From Comamonadaceae bacterium OS-4 (GTDB lineage Bacteria > Pseudomonadota > Gammaproteobacteria > Burkholderiales > Burkholderiaceae_C), in NCBI GenBank assembly GCA_027924025.1, contig AP026970.1, positions 1,262,501 to 1,326,500 of the forward strand: a stretch of 64,000 nucleotides of DNA, written 5' to 3'. The translations under genes and the position numbers were made by a program. The notes beneath the pieces were generated by a model. It had not been told where the DNA came from. It ran no database searches and was given only the letters and a program-made list of their open reading frames with translations. This document shows, piece after piece, positions 10,419 to 19,590 of this stretch. Position 1 is the first letter of the stretch, and every line of letters begins with the position of its first letter.

Positions 10419-11912
10419 ATGATGATTGACACAATCAGTTGGATCACGGTCTATCCAGAAATTATCCTGATGGTGATGGCTTGTGCCATTCTGTTGATTG
10501 ACCTTGGAGTAAAAGCCCCGCTGAGGGGTCTGACTTATGTACTGACCATGCTGACACTGGCTGTTGTGGCGGCTGCCCAAGCCCATTTGGCGATGGGTGG
10601 TCAGACCTACTACGGTTTTGGAAACATGGTTGTCAGCGATGCTATGGGCAATTGGCTCAAGTGCTTCGCGGCCATTGCGGTCATGGTCTCGCTGGTGTAT
10701 GCGCGCCCCTATGCAGCCCATCGGGACATGCTCCGCGGTGGTGAGTTGTTTACTTTGAACATGCTGGGTTTGCTGGGCATGTTCGTCATGATTTCCTCCA
10801 ACAATTTGTTGCTGACTTACATGGGCCTAGAGCTGTTGACCCTGTCTAGCTATGCCCTGGTGGCATTGCGCCGGGACAACGTGTCAGCGACGGAGGCTGC
10901 TATGAAGTACTTTGTACTCGGCGCGATGGCTTCTGGTTTCCTGCTGTACGGAATGTCCATGTTGTACGGTGCGACTGGTACTTTGGACATCACCCAATTG
11001 TTTAAGTCCATCTCGAGCGGTCAAGTGCGGCCAGACGTTCTGGTGTTTGGCTTGGTGTTTATTGTTGCGGGCTTGGCCTTTAAGTTGGGCGTTGTGCCTT
11101 TCCACATGTGGATTCCCGATGTGTACCAAGGTGCTCCGACTGCAGTTACGTTGATGATTGGTGGAGCTCCCAAGCTGGCAGCTTTTGCGATTTGTATTCG
11201 CTTGTTGGTGGAGGGCCTACGTCCACTGGCAAGCGATTGGCAGCAAATGTTGATGGTGTTGTCGGTCGGTTCCCTGTTGATTGGAAACTTGGCGGCTATT
11301 GCCCAGACGAATTTGAAGCGTATGCTGGCCTTCTCGACTATTTCCCAGATGGGATTTGTCTTGTTGGGCCTGATGTCCGGTGTGGTGCAAGGCGATGCCG
11401 TGACCTTTGCGGCCAATGCCTATAGCTCCGCCATGTTTTATGTCGTCACCTATGTGTTGACCACGCTCGCTACCTTTGGTGTCATTTTGTTGTTGTCTCG
11501 CGAAGGTTTCGAGAGCGAAGAGATCTCTGATTTCGCCGGCTTGAACCAACGTAGCCCCTTGTATGCGGCGGTGATGGCGATCTGTGCATTTTCGTTGGCT
11601 GGTATTCCGCCAATGGTCGGCTTCTACGCCAAGTTGTCGGTATTGCAAGCCTTGGTGGTGTCTGGCGATCCTGTCTATCTCAGCATGGCGGTTTTCGCTG
11701 TGTTGATGTCGTTGATCGGTGCGTTCTACTACCTCCGCTTGGTCAAGGTGATGTATTTCGACGAGCCGATTACGGCGACAACCGTCACAGCGCCTGCTGA
11801 TGTTCGGGTGGTTTTGTCGATCAATGGCGCTTTGGTGCTCATTCTTGGCTTGGCTCCAGGCGGTCTGATGGCCTTGTGCGCGGCCTCCGTGCGCCAGATG
11901 CTAGGGATGTGA
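10419..11912 (+). CDS. nuoN: NADH-quinone oxidoreductase subunit N
   Basis: NuoN (ND2-type, 497 residues) is the third antiporter-like subunit and the last gene of the nuo operon. Family stretches include [20 protein letters not shown] near residue 130 and [20 protein letters not shown] near 220. Two ATG codons stand side by side at 10419 and 10422, so the protein may start one residue later. An AGAGAAG Shine-Dalgarno precedes them. Confidence 0.97.
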   Translation: MMIDTISWITVYPEIILMVMACAILLIDLGVKAPLRGLTYVLTMLTLAVVAAAQAHLAMGGQTYYGFGNMVVSDAMGNWLKCFAAIAVMVSLVYARPYAAHRDMLRGGELFTLNMLGLLGMFVMISSNNLLLTYMGLELLTLSSYALVALRRDNVSATEAAMKYFVLGAMASGFLLYGMSMLYGATGTLDITQLFKSISSGQVRPDVLVFGLVFIVAGLAFKLGVVPFHMWIPDVYQGAPTAVTLMIGGAPKLAAFAICIRLLVEGLRPLASDWQQMLMVLSVGSLLIGNLAAIAQTNLKRMLAFSTISQMGFVLLGLMSGVVQGDAVTFAANAYSSAMFYVVTYVLTTLATFGVILLLSREGFESEEISDFAGLNQRSPLYAAVMAICAFSLAGIPPMVGFYAKLSVLQALVVSGDPVYLSMAVFAVLMSLIGAFYYLRLVKVMYFDEPITATTVTAPADVRVVLSINGALVLILGLAPGGLMALCAASVRQMLGM

Positions 11913-11945
11913 GTGGCGACACCGCGAATGCCGGGGCCTTGCTGA

Positions 11946-12245
11946 ATGGGTAGTTCTTCCAGTGTGTTTGTGTTGCTGCTGATTGCGGTGGCTTTGGCGA
12001 ATGCACCTTTCCTCACACGGCGTGTGTTCGGGCTCTTTGGTCCCGGAGAGAAGTCTTTGGGAGCGCGCTTGGGAGAGCTCCTTGTTGCCTACTTTGTTGT
12101 GGGCGGCCTAGGGTTGTTCTTGGAGCAAACATCGGGCCAAATCTTCCCGCAAGGCTGGGAGTTTTACGCCGTCACCGCTACCTTGTTCCTCACACTGGCC
12201 TTTCCCGGTTTCGTGTTTCGGTATCTGCTGAAGCGCCATGATTAG
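11946..12245 (+). CDS. DUF2818 family small membrane protein
   Basis: This 99-residue protein has three hydrophobic segments (about 5-20, 45-62, 75-93) and the conserved N-terminal ANAPFLTRRVF. DUF2818 proteins sit directly downstream of nuoN in many Burkholderiales, as here, but no activity has been established. Position suggests an accessory role tied to complex I or the membrane, which is inference. Its stop overlaps the next gene's ATG by 8 bp, so the two are probably co-translated. Confidence 0.88.
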   Translation: MGSSSSVFVLLLIAVALANAPFLTRRVFGLFGPGEKSLGARLGELLVAYFVVGGLGLFLEQTSGQIFPQGWEFYAVTATLFLTLAFPGFVFRYLLKRHD

Positions 12246-12837
12246 TTCTCGGGAGGAGGCTCACCTCCGCGAGGAACGGGTTTCAAGTGCAGAGGTATTT
12301 CAAGGCAGTTTCCTCCAGGTTGTGCGGGATTCCGTAGGTTTGCCTGACGGACGGACTGCGACGCGAGAGTACGTGGTGCACCCCGGAGCCGTGATGGTGA
12401 TTCCGTTACTGGAACACCCCGAGGCACCGATGCGGGTCGTGCTGGAGCGCCAATATCGTTATCCGGTTCAGCGGGTGATGGTCGAATTTCCTGCGGGAAA
12501 ACTGGATCCGGGTGAGTCCACTTTGGAGTGCGCGCAGCGCGAGCTTCTTGAAGAGACGGGTTACCGGGCTGGGCAGTGGGCGAAAGTCGGCGTCATTCAT
12601 CCGGTGATTGCGTACTCCACCGAGTTCATTGAGGTCTGGTTTGCACGAGATCTGGTTGCCGGGCCCCGGCAATTGGACTCTGGTGAGTTTCTGGATGTCT
12701 TTGACGCGCCCGTCGAAGACCTGATCCGCGCTTGCCTCGAAGGGCAAGTCACTGACGCCAAGACGGTTTCTGCGGCTCTGTGGTTGCAACACTATGTGGC
12801 TGGCACCTGGTCGCCGGTCTGGCATTCGGTTGCCTGA
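12238..12837 (+). CDS. NUDIX hydrolase, ADP-ribose pyrophosphatase type
   Basis: The 199-residue protein carries a perfect Nudix box (G-x5-E-x7-REL-x-EE-x-G) at residues 87-109, GKLDPGE ... RELLEETGY. The upstream sequence RQYRYPVQRVMVEFPAGK matches the ADP-ribose/ADP-sugar pyrophosphatase subgroup (NudF-like), which splits ADP-ribose to AMP and ribose-5-phosphate. It overlaps DUF2818 by 8 bp and follows nuo, so a link with NAD turnover is plausible but unproven. Confidence 0.9.
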   Translation: MISSREEAHLREERVSSAEVFQGSFLQVVRDSVGLPDGRTATREYVVHPGAVMVIPLLEHPEAPMRVVLERQYRYPVQRVMVEFPAGKLDPGESTLECAQRELLEETGYRAGQWAKVGVIHPVIAYSTEFIEVWFARDLVAGPRQLDSGEFLDVFDAPVEDLIRACLEGQVTDAKTVSAALWLQHYVAGTWSPVWHSVA

Positions 12838-12860
12838 GACAACATCGTAGCTTTGTTGTC
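12838..12860 (+). other. Inverted repeat directly before the DUF1178 start codon
   Basis: GACAACA (12838-12844) and TGTTGTC (12854-12860) form a 7-bp stem with a 9-nt loop that ends on the base before the ATG at 12861. There is no U tract, so it is not a classic terminator. It occupies the place where a Shine-Dalgarno would lie and may modulate initiation or mark the 3' end of the upstream operon. Confidence 0.4.
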
Positions 12861-13358
12861 ATGAAGGTACTCGATATGTCTTGCCTGTCCGGCCATGTCT
12901 TTGAAGGCTGGTTCGGTTCTGAGCAAGACTTTTCAAGCCAAATGGAACGTGGGCTGGTGCAATGCCCGGTGTGTGGTTCTTCCAGCGTTCACAAAAAGCT
13001 GAGCGCTCCCCGGCTCAATCTGTCACGCGCCAAAGCACCTGATGAAAGTGCTGCTGCTATTGCTCCATCCGCTGCGAAGGGCGCACCTTCTGGCGCATCG
13101 CTGACAGACCCCATGTCTGCGGACATGCAGGCGGAATTGCAGAGTGCACTCGCAAAAGTCGTTCAACACGTGTTGGCGAATACAGACGACGTCGGTGACC
13201 GCTTCGCAGAAGAAGCCAGACGCATTCATTATGGCGAGACGGAAGATCGTGCGATCCGCGGTCAAGCTACTGTCGACGAGGCCAAGGAGCTGGTGGAAGA
13301 GGGGATAGAGCTTGTGGCCATCCCCATTCCCGCGCATTTGAAGAATCCCCTGCAGTAG
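12861..13358 (+). CDS. DUF1178 family protein, zinc-ribbon-like N-terminus
   Basis: The 165-residue protein starts MKVLDMSCLSGHVFEGWF, with a Cys/His set (C8, H12, C35, C38 in CPVC) that resembles a metal-binding ribbon. The middle is Ala/Ser-rich and low in complexity, and the C-terminal half is helical and acidic (GDRFAEEARRIHYGE). DUF1178 has no established function. I used the ATG at 12861, since a longer reading back to 12780 would overlap the NUDIX gene and lacks the family's N-terminus. Confidence 0.88.
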   Translation: MKVLDMSCLSGHVFEGWFGSEQDFSSQMERGLVQCPVCGSSSVHKKLSAPRLNLSRAKAPDESAAAIAPSAAKGAPSGASLTDPMSADMQAELQSALAKVVQHVLANTDDVGDRFAEEARRIHYGETEDRAIRGQATVDEAKELVEEGIELVAIPIPAHLKNPLQ

Positions 13359-13386
13359 AAACTGCAGAGGTTCCACGCTAGCCTGC

Positions 13387-14715
13387 TTATGGATAGAGGC
13401 CGCGCAATTCGCGTGCGTGCAAAATCCGCTTGCAAGCAACGATGAACGTTGCGGTGCGCAAACTCACCCGGTGCTCGGCGGCCACTTCCCAGACGGCTGC
13501 AAACGCGTCTTTCATGATGCGTACCAGCCGTGCGTTGATCTCGTCCTCGCTCCAGAAGAAGCTGGAGAAATCCTGCACCCATTCAAAGTAGCTCACCGTC
13601 ACTCCGCCTGCGTTGGCAATCACGTCAGGAACTACCAAGATGTTGCGGCTTTGCAAAATGTCGTCCGCCGCCGGTGTGGTGGGGCCGTTCGCGCCTTCAA
13701 TGATGAGCTTTGCTTGAATGCGGTGGGCATTGGCGGCAGTGATTTGCTGCTCCAGCGCTGCAGGGATCAAAATGTCGCAAGGTACATCCCAGAAGGCATT
13801 GGCATCGATGGTTTCCGCCCCCGGAAAACCGGCCACGCTACCTTGGCGGCCGACGTGGGCCAACAATGCATTGGCGTCCATTCCAGACTCTTGGTAGATC
13901 GTGCCCCCATGGTCTTGCACCGCCACAATGCGGGCGCCGGCTTGGGCAAACAACTTGGCGGCGATACCACCTACATTGCCGAAGCCTTGCACGGCCACAC
14001 GTGCCTTGCTGATGTCGAGCCCAAGGTGCTGAGCTGCCTCAACGCCTACGGTGTAGACACCACGGCCAGTTGCCTCGCGGCGACCCAATGAGCCGCCCAA
14101 GTCAATGGGCTTGCCTGTGACGACGCCGGTAGCGGTAGCACCCTCGTTCATGGAGTAGGTGTCCATCATCCACGCCATGATCTGTTCGTTGGTATTCACG
14201 TCCGGTGCGGGAATGTCTTTGGAGGGGCCGATGATGATGCCAATCTCGCTGGTGTAGCGGCGGGTCAAACGCTCCAACTCACCCATCGACAGTGTCTTGG
14301 GATCTACGCGGATGCCGCCTTTGGCACCACCGTAAGGCACGTTCACCGCGGCATTTTTCACTGACATCCAGGCGGACAAGGCCATCACTTCTGACAAGGT
14401 CACGTCTTGGTGAAAGCGCACACCGCCTTTGCCCGGGCCACGGGACGTGTTGTGCTGAACCCGATAACCTTCAAAGTGGGCTACGGTGCCGTTATCCAGC
14501 TGGATGGGCACATCGACGATCAGAGCGCGCTTGGGGCGCTTGAGTGTTTCTGCCCAGCGCGCCAAATGGCCGAGGTACGGGGTCACACGGTCCACTTGCT
14601 GAAGGTAAATGCCCCACGGACCGAGATGGTCGGCCTGCAAGTAAGACGGCAGCGCATGGGTAACGGCTGCGTTGGGGGCCTTGGGCGTCTGTTGAACGCC
14701 GGGTTGCTGCGACAT
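13387..14715 (-). CDS. gdhA: Glu/Leu/Phe/Val-type glutamate dehydrogenase
   Basis: The 442-residue enzyme interconverts glutamate and 2-oxoglutarate plus ammonia with NAD(P). Visible motifs are the substrate site [10 protein letters not shown] (K96), the catalytic [13 protein letters not shown] (K132), the active-site Asp in DIPAPDVNT (about 172), and the Rossmann motif QGFGNVGG (243-250). Length fits the hexameric GDH family. It is transcribed convergently to the nuo/NUDIX/DUF1178 block and stands alone. The upstream region contains a dyad at 14793-14817. Confidence 0.96.
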   Translation of the reverse strand: MSQQPGVQQTPKAPNAAVTHALPSYLQADHLGPWGIYLQQVDRVTPYLGHLARWAETLKRPKRALIVDVPIQLDNGTVAHFEGYRVQHNTSRGPGKGGVRFHQDVTLSEVMALSAWMSVKNAAVNVPYGGAKGGIRVDPKTLSMGELERLTRRYTSEIGIIIGPSKDIPAPDVNTNEQIMAWMMDTYSMNEGATATGVVTGKPIDLGGSLGRREATGRGVYTVGVEAAQHLGLDISKARVAVQGFGNVGGIAAKLFAQAGARIVAVQDHGGTIYQESGMDANALLAHVGRQGSVAGFPGAETIDANAFWDVPCDILIPAALEQQITAANAHRIQAKLIIEGANGPTTPAADDILQSRNILVVPDVIANAGGVTVSYFEWVQDFSSFFWSEDEINARLVRIMKDAFAAVWEVAAEHRVSLRTATFIVACKRILHARELRGLYP

Positions 14716-14792
14716 GAATGCTCCTTGTAGTTGTCGTCAAGGCTCGCAATGTAGGCTGCCCTTACCGACCTGTCCAAGGCCACTTGATATGC

Positions 14793-14817
14793 AAACTATG
14801 CAAAAAGATAATAGTTT
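14793..14817. promoter_or_regulatory. Dyad between a small-protein gene and gdhA
   Basis: AAACTAT (14793-14799) and ATAGTTT (14811-14817) form a perfect 7-bp inverted repeat with an 11-nt A-rich spacer. It lies about 78 bp upstream of the gdhA ATG and 2 bp past the stop of the upstream minus-strand gene. It may be a regulator site for gdhA or a weak terminator of the upstream gene; the sequence alone does not decide. Confidence 0.35.
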
Positions 14818-14818
14818 C

Positions 14819-15220
14819 TCAAGCCGTCTGATCCACGATCCGGCCCGTCGGTTGCCCTAGCGTGTTGACGAAAGGTCGCGCGCTCAAACTGGCCCGGAGG
14901 GCATTGCCGCTGGCCGCAAATTTGGCCGACGTCGCGCTGTACATGCGCAGAAGAAAGTCCTGCGTGGCGGGCGCCACCGAAGATGTAGAAGCCCGGAGTT
15001 GGCTGATATAGGTGGTGTCTTCGAGAGTATTGCGCGCAGTTAAGGTCTGTACCGCACTTCTTTTGGACTGAACTTCTTGCTCGGCCTGATCGGTCTGCTG
15101 CTGTAGCGACTCGACTTTGTTTTCCGCGTTCTCGGCTTCGCGTTTGGCCTGTTCCAAGCGGGCGCGACTCAGGGTCGACTGAATCGACGGCATTGCGCTG
15201 TTGGTTGCACTGATGGCCAT
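14819..15220 (-). CDS. Hypothetical coiled-coil protein
   Basis: The 133-residue product is not one I recognise. Residues about 15-60 are strongly heptad-like and charged (ARLEQAKREAENAENKVES, then QQTDQAEQEV), typical of a coiled coil, and the C-terminal part is Ser/Ala/Thr-rich (SATSAKFAASGNALRASL). No signal peptide is evident. I chose the ATG at 15220 (MAISATN...). A GTG at 15247 would add nine residues and overlap the upstream gene by 8 bp. It probably forms an operon with that gene. Confidence 0.6.
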   Translation of the reverse strand: MAISATNSAMPSIQSTLSRARLEQAKREAENAENKVESLQQQTDQAEQEVQSKRSAVQTLTARNTLEDTTYISQLRASTSSVAPATQDFLLRMYSATSAKFAASGNALRASLSARPFVNTLGQPTGRIVDQTA

Positions 15221-15239
15221 CGGGCTTGGCTGTGAAAAC

Positions 15240-15437
15240 TCAGGCACTCACGTTGAAGCGGGTGCCGATGGTTTGGCCTTGCCCGTTTACGACCGGTTTC
15301 TTCTCGGCTTCTTGGGCCTTGGGGGGCTTCAGTTCGGTCGCGGCAGCCTGCCTGACGGCTTCGCGCTGGATGTTTTCAGCCCGTTTAGCCGGTTGTGCCT
15401 GCTCGGGTTGCTGTACCTTGGTGCGAGTAACGTCCAT
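15240..15437 (-). CDS. Hypothetical small Gln/Ala/Lys-rich protein
   Basis: This 65-residue protein begins MDVTRTKVQQPEQAQPAKR and ends GQGQTIGTRFNVSA. The body is rich in Q, A, K and P and is likely disordered. An SD-like GGAGG lies upstream on the minus strand. It sits directly before the coiled-coil gene with almost no gap, so the pair is likely co-expressed. I do not recognise the family and assign no function. Confidence 0.6.
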   Translation of the reverse strand: MDVTRTKVQQPEQAQPAKRAENIQREAVRQAAATELKPPKAQEAEKKPVVNGQGQTIGTRFNVSA

Positions 15438-15541
15438 AGCGGCCTCCAGTGGTGAAGCCTTGATTTTAGGGAGTTACCGCATGTTTATCAAACGATAGCT
15501 ATCTTTGAAAATCGGCTAGGCATTCACCGGAGGTTGAGGGC

Positions 15542-17320
15542 TCACGCGTTGAACTGCAAGGCGGCCAGACCTGCGTAGACGCCGCCCTTGGCCACCAACT
15601 CCGCATGGGTCCCTTGCTCGACCAATTCGCCGTGGTCGAGCACCACGATCAAATCGGCTTTTTGGACGGTCGCTAACCGGTGGGCAATCACCAAGGTCGT
15701 GCGGTCGCGCATCGCGGACTCCAGGGCCGCTTGCACCATGCGTTCACTCTCGGCGTCGAGCGCACTGGTGGCCTCGTCGAGCAAAAGCAGAGGCGGGTTT
15801 TTGAGCATGGCGCGGGCAATGGCAATCCGTTGGCGCTGTCCGCCAGACAAGCGCACGCCCCGTTCACCCAGGAAGGTGTCATAACCCTCAGGCAGCGCTT
15901 CGATAAATTCATGGGCGAAGGCCGCATGGGCTGCGGCTTTGACCTCTGCATCGGTCGCGCCGGGTTTGCCGTAGCGGATGTTCTCGATGGCACTGCTCGA
16001 GAAAATCACCGCATCCTGCGGCACGATGCCCACGCGCTGTCGCAGCGCATCGAGTGCCAGCTGCCGTGTTTCTGAGCCGTCCAGCACAATGCTGCCGCTT
16101 TGCGGATCGTAGTAGCGCAGCAGCAGCTGAAACACGGTGCTTTTGCCGGCTCCGCTGGGCCCGACAATCGCGACCGTTTGCCCGGGCAGCACGTTCAGGT
16201 GGAAGTTTTTCAGGGCTTGCTGTTGAGGGCGTGACGGGTAATGAAAGTTGACTGCTTCAAATTGAATAGCGCTCCCCGCAATAGGCATGGGGGCTATCAC
16301 AGGTTTGGCTGGTGAAGCAATGGGCGACTGGGTGCCCAGCAGCTCCATCAAACGCTCGGTGGCGCCGGCGGCCCGAAGCAGATCCCCATACACCTCACCC
16401 AGCACCGCAAATGCGCTGGCCAAAATGATCACATACACCACGGTCTGGCCCAAGTGCCCGGCGGAAATGCGCCCCTCGGCTACAGCCTGCGTGCCTTGGT
16501 ACAAACCCCACAGCAAGGCCGCACTGGTGGCAATGATGATGAAGGCCACCAGGCCCGAGCGCATCAGGCTGCGTTTGGTGGCGGTGGCAAAGGCGTTGTC
16601 GGTCGAGCTGATGAAGCGTTGGGTCTCCCGGTCTTCGGCCGTGTAGCTTTGCACCACCGGAATCGCATTGAGCACCTCTGCGGCGATCGCGCTGGAGTCA
16701 GCTACGCGATCTTGGGAGGCACGTGAGAGCTTGCGCACCCGCCGACCGAACCACAAACTGGGCAAAACAATCAGCACCAAAACAGCCAACACCTGCAGCA
16801 TGACGACCGGGTTGGTCCACACCAGCACCGCCAGCGCGCCCACCCCCATGACTGCGTTGCGCAGGCCCATGGACAGCGAAGACCCCACTACGGTTTGCAC
16901 CAGCGTGGTGTCAGCCGATAGGCGCGAGAGCACTTCGCCGGTCTGGGTGGTTTCAAAAAACTCCGGGCTCTGCCGAAGGACATGGCTGTACACCGCATTG
17001 CGCAGGTCGGCGGTGACCCGTTCACCCAGCCAGCTCACCATGTAAAAGCGCGCTGCCGAAAACAGCCCCAAGGCCACAGCCACCGCAAAAAGGGCCGCAA
17101 AGTGATTGCGTAGCGCCATCACCTGAGCCCCTTTGTCAGTTTGCACCAGGCCCCCGTCGATCAGGCTGCGCAGCGCCACCGGAAAGGCCAGGGTCGCCAC
17201 CGCTGCCAACACCAGAAACACCAGCGCCATGGCGATCCGCCCGCTATAGGGCCTCAAAAACGGCAGCAAGCCACTCAAAGACTTGGGGTTGGTCGACTTG
17301 GGGCGTTCAGAGGTACTCAT
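15542..17320 (-). CDS. ABC exporter, fused permease/ATP-binding (MsbA-like)
   Basis: The 592-residue protein has an N-terminal six-helix ABC exporter domain (about 25-320) and a C-terminal ATPase with Walker A GPSGAGKST (about 383-391), signature LSGGQRQR (about 489), Walker B LLLLDEATSALD (about 510) and the switch His in VIAHRLATV. Such half-size exporters act as homodimers on lipids or other amphiphiles; the substrate is not readable here. I chose the ATG at 17320 over a TTG two codons upstream. The linker between the two domains contains an interspersed repeat (16254-16303) encoding IAPMPIAGSAIQFEA. Confidence 0.93.
   Translation of the reverse strand: MSTSERPKSTNPKSLSGLLPFLRPYSGRIAMALVFLVLAAVATLAFPVALRSLIDGGLVQTDKGAQVMALRNHFAALFAVAVALGLFSAARFYMVSWLGERVTADLRNAVYSHVLRQSPEFFETTQTGEVLSRLSADTTLVQTVVGSSLSMGLRNAVMGVGALAVLVWTNPVVMLQVLAVLVLIVLPSLWFGRRVRKLSRASQDRVADSSAIAAEVLNAIPVVQSYTAEDRETQRFISSTDNAFATATKRSLMRSGLVAFIIIATSAALLWGLYQGTQAVAEGRISAGHLGQTVVYVIILASAFAVLGEVYGDLLRAAGATERLMELLGTQSPIASPAKPVIAPMPIAGSAIQFEAVNFHYPSRPQQQALKNFHLNVLPGQTVAIVGPSGAGKSTVFQLLLRYYDPQSGSIVLDGSETRQLALDALRQRVGIVPQDAVIFSSSAIENIRYGKPGATDAEVKAAAHAAFAHEFIEALPEGYDTFLGERGVRLSGGQRQRIAIARAMLKNPPLLLLDEATSALDAESERMVQAALESAMRDRTTLVIAHRLATVQKADLIVVLDHGELVEQGTHAELVAKGGVYAGLAALQFNA
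16254..16303 (+). repeat. Interspersed palindromic-type repeat, copy in the ABC exporter gene
   Basis: Hand alignment with the mutL copy at 46328-46376 gives about 32 matches over 45 ungapped positions, including GCTTCAAATT at one end and CATGGG(C/G)GCTATC at the other. Both copies have the same orientation relative to their host gene and the same codon phase, giving IAPMPIAGSAIQFEA here and IAPMYSAQPAIKFEA in MutL. The copy lies in the membrane domain/ATPase linker. Confidence 0.65.
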
Positions 17321-17500
17321 GGGCAATCAGGTAAGGGTGATGGGCCGGGCTGCAAGGCGATCCACAGAATTAAAGCGCGTGCCGGTGAGCCACTGAGTAT
17401 TGCGCAATCTGCCGGAGGCCCCCCTGAGCCGGACTTTTCGGTTTGTTTCATTTTGTTGCATACCAGTCGATGTAAGCTCATGAAAAAAATAGGAGGAACC

Positions 17501-18367
17501 ATGGAGACTCGAAAAATGCATATCCAAGGCATGGAGGTACAGGTGGAGGGGGGCGGGCCGCGCACGGTCCTGATGTTGCATGGATGGCCAGACACCCTAG
17601 CGGTGTGGGACGGCACGGTTCGGGCCTTGCAAAGCAACCACCGTTGTGTGCGCTTGACGCTCCCTGGATTCGGTGAGGTGCAGGAGCGGCCCCCGGTGGT
17701 GCCCAAGCTGGATGATGTGGTGGATGCCCTGGTCGCGGTGATTCAAACCGTGAGCCCCGGCGCACCGGTGACCTTGATGCTCCACGACTGGGGCTGCATT
17801 TTTGGCTACGAACTGGCGATGCGGCACCCCCAGCGGGTGGAGGCCGTAGTCGCCATCGACATTGGGGACCACAATGCGCGGGCGTATCTCCAGTCCTTGT
17901 CGCTGAAGCAGAAATTGGCGGTGGCGGCCTACCAGCTTTGGCTGGCCAAAGCCTGGATGGTGGGGCGCTACTTGCACCCCGGTCTCGGCAACCGGATGAC
18001 GCGCTGGATGGCAGGCTTGATGCGCTGCCCGGTGCCGGCCCCACAGCTGAGCTGGACCATGAACTTTCCCTATGTGATGCAGTGGTTCGGCATGCGTGGG
18101 GGGCTCCGCACCCGCCCGGTGAAGCTGACTTGCCCGGTGCTGTATGTGTTCGGGGAGCGCAAACCCTTCATGTTCCATTCCCCCCGCTGGCTGCACACCC
18201 TGCGCGCCTCAGAGGATGGCGCAGCCCACGCGCTGCGCTGCGGACATTGGGTGATGCTCGAACAACCGGAGGCCTTTCACGCCCTGGTGCTGCGATGGCT
18301 GGCCGGCCGCGAGCGGCGCAAGAGCCACCGCTCTGTCCAGGAATTGCAGGTTTTAAGAGCGAAATAG
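17501..18367 (+). CDS. Alpha/beta hydrolase with Asp nucleophile (epoxide hydrolase/haloalkane dehalogenase-like)
   Basis: The 288-residue protein has the oxyanion-hole motif MLHGWPDT (25-32), a nucleophile elbow HDWGC with D96 instead of the Ser of ordinary esterases, and a C-terminal RCGHWVMLEQPE with the catalytic His. An Asp nucleophile in HDWG points to epoxide hydrolase or haloalkane dehalogenase-type chemistry; the actual substrate is unknown. The ATG at 17501 follows a strong AGGAGG (17491-17496). An in-frame ATG at 17480 lacks such a site. The gene stands alone between two minus-strand genes. Confidence 0.85.
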   Translation: METRKMHIQGMEVQVEGGGPRTVLMLHGWPDTLAVWDGTVRALQSNHRCVRLTLPGFGEVQERPPVVPKLDDVVDALVAVIQTVSPGAPVTLMLHDWGCIFGYELAMRHPQRVEAVVAIDIGDHNARAYLQSLSLKQKLAVAAYQLWLAKAWMVGRYLHPGLGNRMTRWMAGLMRCPVPAPQLSWTMNFPYVMQWFGMRGGLRTRPVKLTCPVLYVFGERKPFMFHSPRWLHTLRASEDGAAHALRCGHWVMLEQPEAFHALVLRWLAGRERRKSHRSVQELQVLRAK

Positions 18368-18415
18368 GGCGGTAGCGCAGGTAAATATTGCGCTAGCAGC
18401 TATTATTTTTATAGC
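18367..18415 (+). repeat. Interspersed palindromic-type repeat, intergenic copy
   Basis: This intergenic copy begins at the stop codon of the hydrolase gene. It aligns with the mutL copy at 47181-47229 with about 28 of 37 positions matching, sharing AATATTGCGC and CAGCTAT. Its right part can fold (GCTAT, 7-nt T-rich loop, ATAGC at 18411-18415), so it may also act as a transcript end for the hydrolase gene. Confidence 0.6.
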
Positions 18416-18423
18416 AAATTACT

Positions 18424-19569
18424 TCAGATCTTGAGCGGGCTGGCGTAACCGGTCATTTCCAGATAGCCGCGGCCCACCAGCTGTGCGCTGGTGTTCCACA
18501 CTTCACACAGGCCTTCCCAGTAGATCGCGCCGGTCGAGCTGCGACTGTCGAGCTCCTGGTCGTCCAGCAGGGCTTTAACGGTAAAGCTGCCCGCAGGCGT
18601 GCGCACCAGCCACTCCACCGGATAGCTCGCGCGGCTGGCCGGGCTGGTCCATCGGCGCTGCGGGGTGAATGTAAGCTCGCCTTGTGCAAACACCTGGCGC
18701 ACGCCTTGGCCACTGCGGTAGGAGCCGCCGTCCCACAGGGCGGTATCTTGGGCCGTCCGCAGGCGAAAGGCGGTCAGCGCGCCCCCATCCAGCATGTTGA
18801 TACCGATCCAGTCCCAGCCTACGGCGTTCGGGTGTAGCACCTCTTGGCTCCATTCGTGGTCCAGCCAAGCGGTGCTGCCGGTTGCTAAGGGGTACTTCTG
18901 ATCCTTGAGCGTCACGCTGCCACGCACCTGCAGCTGGGGCACGCTGTAGTAGTAGCTGGCTTGCTGAGCCTGCGGGCCTTTGCGGGACAGGCCGTCCACC
19001 CCCTGCAGAAGCACCGGCTGGCTGGCCTGTAACTCCAAGTCCAGCACAAAGTCAGTCGCAAGGATCCGCGCCTGCAAATGCGGCCCCGACCGCTTCAACG
19101 ACCAGTCGCGGATAACTACCGCCGTGTCTTGGGTGCTGGCATGGGCCACATCGGCCGGGTTAGTGCCTGCGGGCTCGCCCGACCAGCGGGCAATCCGCTG
19201 GTCATGCCAGAGTTTGCGGCCGTGTACATCGGTCACAGCTGCATGGGCAAAGAGCAGGTGGCGCGCTGCCAGGCGGGATTGCATGCCCTGTGTGGCCTCC
19301 ACCCGGCTGCGAAAAAAAGTCACTTGAAAGCCCAACAGGCGAGAGGCCTCGCCCCGGTCGCCCGGTACCTGCGCATACCCGGTCACATACCACCACTCGG
19401 TTTTGAACGCGTTGTGCGAGCCCGCATCGCGCGGAAAGCGCAGGGTCGCCGGTGGCAATGCCTGTGCACCGGGCGGCAGTGACGCCAGCATCGGCGCCAG
19501 CAACAGCTGCCGCCTAAGAGGGCTGAAGCGGCCGGGCGCAGAGAGGGGAATACGGTTCGGGGCGGACAT
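18424..19569 (-). CDS. AttH-like lipocalin-domain protein (carotenoid 1,2-hydratase superfamily)
   Basis: The 381-residue protein has an N-terminal basic/hydrophobic export signal (about 1-37, ending GAQA) and the AttH/CrtC-type signatures NAFKTEWWYVTGY near residue 53 and STAWLDHEWSQEVL near 236, plus WDWIGINMLDGGALTAF. The family contains hydroxyneurosporene synthases and AttH proteins of unknown role that are normally encoded after an ABC ATPase and an FtsX-type permease. Here those partners are 6-17 kb away on the same strand. No carotenoid genes are nearby, so an envelope role is more likely (inference). Confidence 0.85.
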   Translation of the reverse strand: MSAPNRIPLSAPGRFSPLRRQLLLAPMLASLPPGAQALPPATLRFPRDAGSHNAFKTEWWYVTGYAQVPGDRGEASRLLGFQVTFFRSRVEATQGMQSRLAARHLLFAHAAVTDVHGRKLWHDQRIARWSGEPAGTNPADVAHASTQDTAVVIRDWSLKRSGPHLQARILATDFVLDLELQASQPVLLQGVDGLSRKGPQAQQASYYYSVPQLQVRGSVTLKDQKYPLATGSTAWLDHEWSQEVLHPNAVGWDWIGINMLDGGALTAFRLRTAQDTALWDGGSYRSGQGVRQVFAQGELTFTPQRRWTSPASRASYPVEWLVRTPAGSFTVKALLDDQELDSRSSTGAIYWEGLCEVWNTSAQLVGRGYLEMTGYASPLKI

Positions 19570-19590
19570 GCGGTGGAGGAGGGTAGAGGT

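Noticed and set aside
13349..13371. CTGCAG...CTGCAG inverted repeat between DUF1178 and gdhA as a terminator
   Set aside because: The stem is short, has a 6-nt loop and no T run on either strand, so I did not call it.
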